Assembly: GCF_009695655.1 (NCBI RefSeq)
Contig: NZ_VUNM01000004.1
Coordinates: 1 to 64,000, forward strand
Origin: Sharpea porci
Lineage (GTDB): Bacteria > Bacillota_I > Bacilli_A > Erysipelotrichales > Coprobacillaceae
Reading direction: 5' to 3'
DNA length: 64,000 nt
The position numbers were made by a program, and so were the translations under genes. Below, piece after piece: positions 59,101 through 64,000 of this stretch; within the stretch, counting starts at the first letter, position 1; every line of letters begins with the position of its first letter. The notes beneath the pieces are model-generated. The model did no database searches. It worked only from the letters and a program-made list of their open reading frames with translations, and was not told where the DNA came from.

Positions 59101-61444
59101 TTGATGAAGGAGTAGTCATTGGGTTAACTAAGATATCTCTTACACCTAACCAAGTGTTACTCTTGTCTTCAGTTGCAATCATACGGATACCCTTAACACC
59201 CTTAAGGTTAAGGTCTGTTAATTCTACATTGTTTGGTAAGTCATATTCTGTATCATTGACATCAGTCCAGTTCTTACCATCAGTAGTATATTGTACTTTC
59301 GCTTTTAAGAATGTATCTCTAGGGTTAGAGTTCGCACCCATTCTAAAGATTACATGGTTTACATCAATAGCCTTAGAATACTTGATACCTACGTAAGTAC
59401 CTGCAGAAATAGTATTAGGACTTTTGTAAACTAATTCTGTAGAAGCATTACTATCAAAGATGTTATCTTCCTTACCATCTGGAGTATCTTCACGGTTAGT
59501 GATATACTTTGCAATCTGTTTATCTGGATTAACGATCGTAGATACGACTTCAGATAAATAAGAATCCAATGATTTAATAAATGGTACGATATGCTGTACA
59601 CCTACTTCAGCATATTCTAAATGATCTACATAGTGGAAACCATAAGACTTACTCTTTTCAAAAGCAGCCTGTGCACTAGCATAATAGTCCCAGATAGATG
59701 CATTATCTTCTTCATTCTGTGCAGCTTTAATACCTTTAATATAGTTTAAAGCAGCATTTGTTGTATCATCCCAGCAGTTTAACCAGTAAACAATCTGAGA
59801 CTTGATTCTTTCATTACCGCTTTCACGATATACTTTAGATGCATTCTGTAATACTGTGAATTCGTTGATGATGTCATCAAATTCTTCATCAGTGATCTTT
59901 TCACCTTTAGATATTTTAGTCTTGAATGCATTGAGTTTTTCTTTTAATTCAACAGATTCCTCTAAACGAGTCACTCTTCCATCCATGTTCTGATTGATCA
60001 TATGTTTAGATAATTCTCTTAAAGCAGTTGATGCTTCAGTTTCTTCATAACCATTATGATCTACATATTTGAATGATGCATTATAGCACTTATCTGCTTC
60101 TTCTTCAGTTTTCCAGATATTCCATGAATAGCAGGCATTACCAAATATTGCGACTTTGCTTGGTTCTGACTGCTGCATTGGGTTTAATACAATACCCTGT
60201 ATCTTAGAAGGATCAACACCTGGATGAAGGAATGTTGTATAACCACCCATGATTAAGTGTTTCTTAGAGTTATCAGTACATGGCCAGTTGATCCACATAT
60301 AAGGACCACGACCTACAGTATTAGTGAATGAAGAAGTAAAGTTATTAGTTACTTCACCCCATACACGTCCACCAGTCATAATAATCTGTACGTTTTCAGG
60401 GAAGTTGCCATAGTAAGACTGACCCCATCCCATATATTCCTGAGTACAGAATGGTAATGTAAGCTTTAAGCCAGGGTAAGTTGGTGAAAGTTCTTTTAGC
60501 CAGTTAGACATATCTGTCAAAGTTCTTGTATAGTTTGCCCCACCAACATTTGATGCATCATCTGCAAGAATCGCAATCTGACGTACACCAGCATCAATCA
60601 CCTGTTTGAATTTAGCCTTCATTACAGCTAAATCAGCCTGATATCTTTCTTCAGAGCTATAACTGATTGCGTTATACATATAAGGATGTAAGGCAAATAC
60701 GAAACGGCATTTAGACTTGTTTCCAGCCTCTGCAAGTGGTTTGATTTTTGTATTGATTTCTTCTTCTGTATAAAGTTTACGCCACTCACTATTATGCTTA
60801 GGATCATCTTTAGGAGCATAGAAATAAGAGTTAAGCTTATAATAGCCTCCCCATTCCATCAATTTACAACGATCTTCTGTTGACCATGGATTACCATAAT
60901 AACCTTCAATAAATCCACGGCTTGCAACATCCGCATAATCCTCGATAGAGAAGTTTCTAATTGTTTTCCCCTCTACCTGTTTAAAAATGTGATATAAGCT
61001 TGTAAGTCCATAAAAAGCAGCATCTGTATCTTTACCTAAGATAGAAATAGTGCCTTTATCAGACTTTAAAGCATAAGAATCAAGTTTATCAAATAAACCT
61101 GCTGAAGTTGTTCCAAATTGTGAATCTACATATTGTTTAGAACCCTTCACACCAACAAGAATGTTTGTCTTTCCAGTTTTCTTTTCACTAGAAACACTTG
61201 CATTCATGCCTTTTAATGCAAGAACTTCATTCAGTCTTGCTTTTGTGTCTTCATCAATACCATCTTCATAGACAACATTGACCTGACTTGTCATTTCATA
61301 ATCCCCATCACTATAATTCATAGAATGTGGATTAGGATAGACTTCATACCCTGTATCAGCTTTTACATTCATTGGAAAAGCTGATACACAGCCTAATGCA
61401 ATAAGAAAACTTACTGCATAAGTAATGACTTTCTTTCCTCTCAT
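56195..61444 (-). CDS. Cell-wall-anchored GH84 N-acetylglucosaminidase (NagH-like) with CBM32 and FIVAR domains
   Basis: A 1749-residue surface enzyme. Residues 1-29 are a signal peptide. A GH20b-like domain spans ~30-165. The GH84 catalytic domain (~172-470) has GFIEGYYGNPWS and the catalytic pair AILADDASN (D295, D296). A helical domain (~480-640) and three or four discoidin/CBM32-like domains (~650-1210) follow. Five FIVAR-type helical repeats (~1290-1690) precede a Pro/Thr/Lys spacer and the sorting signal PATGD (1719-1723), hydrophobic helix and KKKEA tail. It releases GlcNAc from mucin O-glycans, hyaluronan or similar. Controlled by cre and RAT elements; next to the antiterminator and GlcNAc-type PTS genes. 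Confidence 0.92.
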   Translation of the reverse strand: MRGKKVITYAVSFLIALGCVSAFPMNVKADTGYEVYPNPHSMNYSDGDYEMTSQVNVVYEDGIDEDTKARLNEVLALKGMNASVSSEKKTGKTNILVGVKGSKQYVDSQFGTTSAGLFDKLDSYALKSDKGTISILGKDTDAAFYGLTSLYHIFKQVEGKTIRNFSIEDYADVASRGFIEGYYGNPWSTEDRCKLMEWGGYYKLNSYFYAPKDDPKHNSEWRKLYTEEEINTKIKPLAEAGNKSKCRFVFALHPYMYNAISYSSEERYQADLAVMKAKFKQVIDAGVRQIAILADDASNVGGANYTRTLTDMSNWLKELSPTYPGLKLTLPFCTQEYMGWGQSYYGNFPENVQIIMTGGRVWGEVTNNFTSSFTNTVGRGPYMWINWPCTDNSKKHLIMGGYTTFLHPGVDPSKIQGIVLNPMQQSEPSKVAIFGNACYSWNIWKTEEEADKCYNASFKYVDHNGYEETEASTALRELSKHMINQNMDGRVTRLEESVELKEKLNAFKTKISKGEKITDEEFDDIINEFTVLQNASKVYRESGNERIKSQIVYWLNCWDDTTNAALNYIKGIKAAQNEEDNASIWDYYASAQAAFEKSKSYGFHYVDHLEYAEVGVQHIVPFIKSLDSYLSEVVSTIVNPDKQIAKYITNREDTPDGKEDNIFDSNASTELVYKSPNTISAGTYVGIKYSKAIDVNHVIFRMGANSNPRDTFLKAKVQYTTDGKNWTDVNDTEYDLPNNVELTDLNLKGVKGIRMIATEDKSNTWLGVRDILVNPMTTPSSSTDKGTLSMTKIDVKGGSLDNLLDNNESTYAHFAESPYKAGEIKDYIPVDAAVTLTFNNPKKLGTINFVQDSGTDKITRYALEYSVDGTNWKTLKEYAGDATVHLNVEDQNITAKAIRVRNLELHLSSNTAGYWWKAKTFNHTDVVNEYDDKAVYTNTDYKLHSKSTLDQTDLVYTKEMTLAPKQYVGVKLSRVKDLKQLELDYTGDVVLEASVNAHDWVEVKDLNKNLPDARYVRLINKKSSDVKLTMNKFVVHSTEVTAPYLYKTTMTVDPSWGVIEDSRNNGAAFDGNIDSTTEFGDLPQKDQYIIYDLGQMRNIDKIAMYCQDTAKNYIRDAVISVSSDLENWTDVVTIGDDVENIGDKDVQCIDSDAGYRASSTYPNKVYVSGTADHVPARYLKILFTASNHSRAVVFNEIMINDGEYAPEDNDPTFDSSVTEAKGYKPQYMIDGDLLTAYKPGSNKAGYITYTLSDKLDVKKFNIIQKGEISNAKVYALIDKEVTARNVPEEDKEWVQLGTLRKSLNEFYIPHGNVYKLKFEWEENHIPTISEIITLTNDEYKSESAKDLKNYIDSLHVDEDKYTATSYKAHQTARTKALEVYNTQMGEKDALETAKANLKASYNALVVRGDLKALDQEIKDIEKLSKDDYTEESYNALEKVLVEAKKLVTNRDATEDEVNTMIESLHQAKAGLVTKASMSKQELRNYIDSNNLNTLDTSIYLTSTVKPFKEALKNAEDILSKEDATVIEIEDAYKALQDARKNLVLKATDTEIKALENRMASYKEEDYTASSWKDFELALNEIKEELKAEHTSDEIEALTNKLEEASKKLVTCGNTAELELLLDQAKKTDSKLYTEKSYKNLLDVIEATEKALENKNELTQEEVDALTEDLRKAMEALEKLPVTTPSIPEEKTTTPSKPEETTKPEVKSSTKQEVKPSTKPATGDTAMVGVFAFFSMISLLGYVLLKKKEA

Positions 61445-61523
61445 CTTGTTTCTCCTTTCTTTTATATTTTGTCTAATTTCATGCTACTAGTTGATGAAAT
61501 AAGTATTCAAACATGGATTTTTA

Positions 61524-61584
61524 CAAAAAATAAAGACCAAATAAAGTATGACAAAAAATGTATGTCATAATCTTTATTTAGTCT
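61524..61584 (-). terminator. Leader terminator of the GH84 gene, competing with the RAT
   Basis: Arms AGACTAAATAAAG (61584-61572) and CTTTATTTGGTCT (61546-61534) with an inner TATGACA / TGTCATA stem, followed on the minus strand by TTATTTTTTG. The first five bases of the 5' arm are shared with the RAT. Confidence 0.85.
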
Positions 61585-61606
61585 TGCCTGCTTAGAGTAA
61601 CAATCC
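61580..61606 (-). promoter_or_regulatory. Ribonucleic antiterminator (RAT) for a BglG-family protein
   Basis: The minus strand reads GGATTGTTACTC, TAAG, CAGGCAAGACT, matching the LicT/SacY-type RAT consensus (GGATTGTTACTG ... CAGGCAAAACC). It overlaps the leader terminator by 5 nt. Binding of the active antiterminator would prevent termination and allow GH84 expression. Confidence 0.88.
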
Positions 61607-61620
61607 ACATTGACTAGTTC

Positions 61621-61658
61621 AGTATAACAGTATCTTTTATATTATGCAAGCGTTTTCA
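61621..61658 (-). promoter_or_regulatory. GH84 promoter with overlapping cre site
   Basis: Minus-strand -35 TTGCAT (61644-61649) and -10 TATACT (61621-61626), 17-bp spacer. TGAAAACGCTTGCA at 61645-61658 fits the cre consensus at 13 of 14 positions and covers the -35, implying CcpA repression. Confidence 0.8.
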
Positions 61659-61771
61659 TACCTTATTTTATGATGTTTTTAGGCATTTGAAGTCAGCAGA
61701 ACATGAAATTGATAATTTAATCATACCAATAACTAATATTCTATTATGAAATTGTGATAATTGATAAGAAC

Positions 61772-61811
61772 GCAAAAAATAGCTACCTCGGCAAAAGTTT
61801 GAGGCAGCTAC
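61772..61811 (-). terminator. Terminator of the PTS/antiterminator operon
   Basis: Stem TAGCTGCCTC / GAGGTAGCTA (one mismatch) with an 11-nt loop, followed on the minus strand by TTTTTTGCG. Confidence 0.8.
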
Positions 61812-61829
61812 TTTTCTCAAGTGAACGAC

Positions 61830-62654
61830 TTATCCCATAACACGTTTAATATGTATACATAAGAATGTCTGTTCGTCCGGTGATAAATCATATTTATATT
61901 TCTCTTTTATATGTTTCACAATACGGTTGATACACATTGAGAGTCTTAAGTTCTCTTTTAATAGTTGTCTGATGTCTTCTGTTGTATCTTTAAAGTTTAT
62001 TTCCTGTCCTGTAAAGATACGTTCAGCTAAGTATTTTAAATGCGTAGAGAGTCTTGCATAACTGAGTGACTGAGGAGAAATAGTCACCTTCATACTATTT
62101 TCAATAATACCGATAATATCAGTCACAAAGCTTAATATCTTAGTCGCATTATGAGTATTATTGTCCATTGAGAAGTTCACTAAATGCAAGGCTATATAGT
62201 TGGCTTCTTCTAGATCTAATGTAATACCTGTTTTCTTCTTAATATAGCTTAATGCCCATAAACCAATTTCATATTCATTCTTATAAAGAATACTTACATC
62301 CCCAAGTACGACATAAGGGATTCTGATATTCTCCTGCTTACGTTTTAAGGCAAAGGAGATATGATCTGTCATAGTGAGGAATATTTCTCCATAATAGCGT
62401 GATTTAAGCTTCTTAATTGCACGAGAGACAATCTTATCAGTCATCTCATAACAATCAGGAGAGATATCATCTTCTCTTTCTAATCTTTTATGAGGGTCTT
62501 CTTTAAACATATATGTCTTTTCTATTTTAGTGGAATCAACACTATCCCCTACCTTCTTCTGGAATCCTATTCCTGAACCTGTTAGGATAATATCTCCTAG
62601 TTCTGGTGAGATAGCCGCAATGGAATTGTTGTTGAAGATCTTAATAATTCTCAT
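61830..62654 (-). CDS. BglG/LicT-family transcription antiterminator
   Basis: A 274-residue PRD regulator. Residues 1-55 form the RNA-binding CAT domain (MRIIKIFNNNSIAAISPELGDIILTGSGIGFQKKVGD). PRD1 (~70-165) contains the conserved His in MTDHISFAL and EIGLWALSYI; PRD2 (~175-274) has the His residues in ARLSTHLKYL and FLCIHIKRV. PTS phosphorylation of these histidines sets its activity. AAGGGG precedes the ATG, 11 nt after the PTS gene. The RAT in front of the GH84 gene is its likely target; its own operon leader lies outside the window. Confidence 0.9.
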   Translation of the reverse strand: MRIIKIFNNNSIAAISPELGDIILTGSGIGFQKKVGDSVDSTKIEKTYMFKEDPHKRLEREDDISPDCYEMTDKIVSRAIKKLKSRYYGEIFLTMTDHISFALKRKQENIRIPYVVLGDVSILYKNEYEIGLWALSYIKKKTGITLDLEEANYIALHLVNFSMDNNTHNATKILSFVTDIIGIIENSMKVTISPQSLSYARLSTHLKYLAERIFTGQEINFKDTTEDIRQLLKENLRLSMCINRIVKHIKEKYKYDLSPDEQTFLCIHIKRVMG

Positions 62655-62665
62655 AATAGTCCCCT

Positions 62666-64000
62666 TTACATTAATATATCGTTCATTGCATCCGCAATGA
62701 ACTGTGCATTGGTGCCTACTAATATCTGTAGAATATGCTTTCCTGCAATTGTGACATGTTCATAGCCTAATTGAGATATTTCGTCTTTATTAATAGAATG
62801 TATGTCATTTATTTCCACTCTTAAACGTGTAATACAGGCATCTGCAGATATACAATTACTTCTACCACCAAGAGCTTCCACAAAACAAATAGCCAGATCA
62901 TCATAATCAAATGATTGTTTTGTACTAACTTCTTCTTTCATACGTCCTGGTGTCATGAGATTAAAATGAAGAATCATAGTTCTAAATACAATGTAATAGA
63001 GCACACCACAGATGACTCCTAAAAGGATCAAATAGTTTGCATGATAGGAGAATGGTGCCTTAAAACTCAATATATAGTCTATAAGACCAGCTGAGAAGCT
63101 AAAACCAGAGAGCCAGTGAAATGATGCAGCTATAAACATCATAATTCCGGTCATTACTGCATGGGCGATATATAAACTCGGTGCTAAAAACATAAAAGAG
63201 AATTCTAATGGTTCTGTAATACCTGTTAGAAAAGATGCAAGAGCGGCTGAAAACATTAATGCGCCTACTTTCTTTTTTTTATCAGGTGAGGCACATTGAT
63301 ATATTGCGAGTGCGCCTGCTGGTAAACCAAACATCATAACAGGGTAGAATCCTGCCTGATACATACCAGTAACACCTTTAATACCTCCTGATACTGTACC
63401 CCAGAAACGTCCAATATCATTAATACCCGCAATACTAAACCAGAAAACAGAATTAAGGGCATGATGTAATCCTGTTGGTATAAGGAGCCTATTAAAGAAT
63501 CCATATAAACCAGCACTGATTGGTCCTAACCCTGCCATCCATGTTCCAAAATGAATAAATGTTTCATAAAGCATCGGCCAGACATACATAAAGATACCAG
63601 CAAATAAAAGTGTAATTATACCTGAAATAATAGGAATGAATCTTTCACCACTAAAAAATGATAAAGGACCAGGTATTTCTATATAATTAAACTTCTTATA
63701 ACAGAAGGCGACAATCAATCCTACCATAATCCCTATAAACGCATTATCAGCCTCACCAAAGGCAATAGAGACTTGGCTTATATGTAAACCCGAGATCAAT
63801 GAAATGCCCTCAGGAGAGAGTATTTTAGTAATCATGAGATAATTGATGACTGCTGCCAAAGACAATGATGCACTCTTCTTATCCGTCATACCGATTGCTA
63901 CAGCAATCGCAAAAAGGATAGGAAGATGATCTATGACTACACCACCTGATAATATAAGAAATGCCGCAAATGGATTATTGACACCCCACCCAATAGGATC
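62666..64000 (-). CDS. PTS EIIC-EIIB permease, GlcNAc type (5' end outside window)
   Basis: The frame is open to the window edge, adding 37 codons (DPIGWGVNNPFAAFLILSGG...) beyond the first internal ATG at 63889, so the start is off-window. 444 residues are visible. The EIIC part has the family motifs PTGLHHALNSVFWFSIAGINDIGRFWG and MFGLPAGALAIYQ, then FLTGITEPLEFSFMFLAP. The EIIB domain (last ~75 residues) has ISADACITRLRVEI with the phosphorylated cysteine. The DIGRFWGTV pattern favours N-acetylglucosamine (NagE-like) over glucose. Operon with the antiterminator. Confidence 0.88.
   Translation of the reverse strand, partial: DPIGWGVNNPFAAFLILSGGVVIDHLPILFAIAVAIGMTDKKSASLSLAAVINYLMITKILSPEGISLISGLHISQVSIAFGEADNAFIGIMVGLIVAFCYKKFNYIEIPGPLSFFSGERFIPIISGIITLLFAGIFMYVWPMLYETFIHFGTWMAGLGPISAGLYGFFNRLLIPTGLHHALNSVFWFSIAGINDIGRFWGTVSGGIKGVTGMYQAGFYPVMMFGLPAGALAIYQCASPDKKKKVGALMFSAALASFLTGITEPLEFSFMFLAPSLYIAHAVMTGIMMFIAASFHWLSGFSFSAGLIDYILSFKAPFSYHANYLILLGVICGVLYYIVFRTMILHFNLMTPGRMKEEVSTKQSFDYDDLAICFVEALGGRSNCISADACITRLRVEINDIHSINKDEISQLGYEHVTIAGKHILQILVGTNAQFIADAMNDILM

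Overview
The window looks like chromosomal DNA of a low-GC, anaerobic or microaerophilic Gram-positive bacterium. The evidence is AGGAGG-type ribosome binding sites, many ATG/TTG starts, tight intrinsic terminators, a desulfoferrodoxin, an ABC-F protein, CcpA-like cre sites, a ZTP riboswitch, a BglG-type antitermination leader and a sortase-type surface anchor. The mixture of hybrid histidine kinases, PTS genes and mucin/hyaluronan-type glycosidase suggests a gut Erysipelotrichia/Coprobacillaceae member (Catenibacterium-like), but this is inference; no rRNA is present. UGA acts as a stop codon in several overlapping gene pairs, so the standard bacterial code applies.

Layout. 0.1-8.1 kb: purine permease, AbiE toxin-antitoxin pair, KtrBA potassium uptake, an orphan HPt phosphotransfer protein, a YjdF/DUF2238-like membrane protein and lactate permease. 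8.2-12.2 kb: a four-gene extracytoplasmic acyl-transfer operon (SGNH hydrolase, DUF4358, MBOAT, DHHW/AlgJ-like), preceded by a possible structured leader RNA. 12.3-17.5 kb: a heptad-repeat secreted protein and MMPL/RND pump, divergent from a TetR regulator with three matching operators. 17.5-24.4 kb: a more variable stretch between two tRNA-Arg genes, with two unrelated ATPases, BrnQ, a frameshifted VanZ, a dead DinJ antitoxin and an intact RelB/RelE-type pair. 24.5-37 kb: mostly housekeeping and salvage functions (PAP2, GT2, exonuclease-BRCT and RNase H, PepT, fructokinase, dipeptidase, HAD, Nudix, TauE, tRNA-Trp) plus a 50-residue membrane protein.

37-48.7 kb: a glycogen synthase with a very unusual lysine-rich 13-residue repeat extension; a secreted 3D-domain protein whose signal peptide is interrupted by UGA; an aminotransferase; an operon linking a small alarmone synthetase to a two-component system; two adjacent hybrid kinases, one lacking its phosphoacceptor histidine; desulfoferrodoxin; and an XRE regulator. 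48.7-56.2 kb: ABC-F, a SWIM-SNF2 helicase, AICAR transformylase under a ZTP riboswitch, and a transposase relic.

56.2-64 kb is a coherent host-glycan module. A cell-wall-anchored GH84 N-acetylglucosaminidase is made from a promoter overlapped by a cre site. Its leader has a ribonucleic antiterminator (RAT) and terminator, and the adjacent BglG-family antiterminator and GlcNAc-type PTS permease (cut by the window edge) supply the sensing and uptake functions.

No CRISPR array, rRNA operon, prophage or intact insertion sequence was seen. The best candidates for something new are the repeat-extended GlgA, the structured RNA at 12.04-12.16 kb, the kinase/pseudokinase/HPt set, the UGA-interrupted 3D protein with its CTTAAG array, and the SAS-two-component operon.
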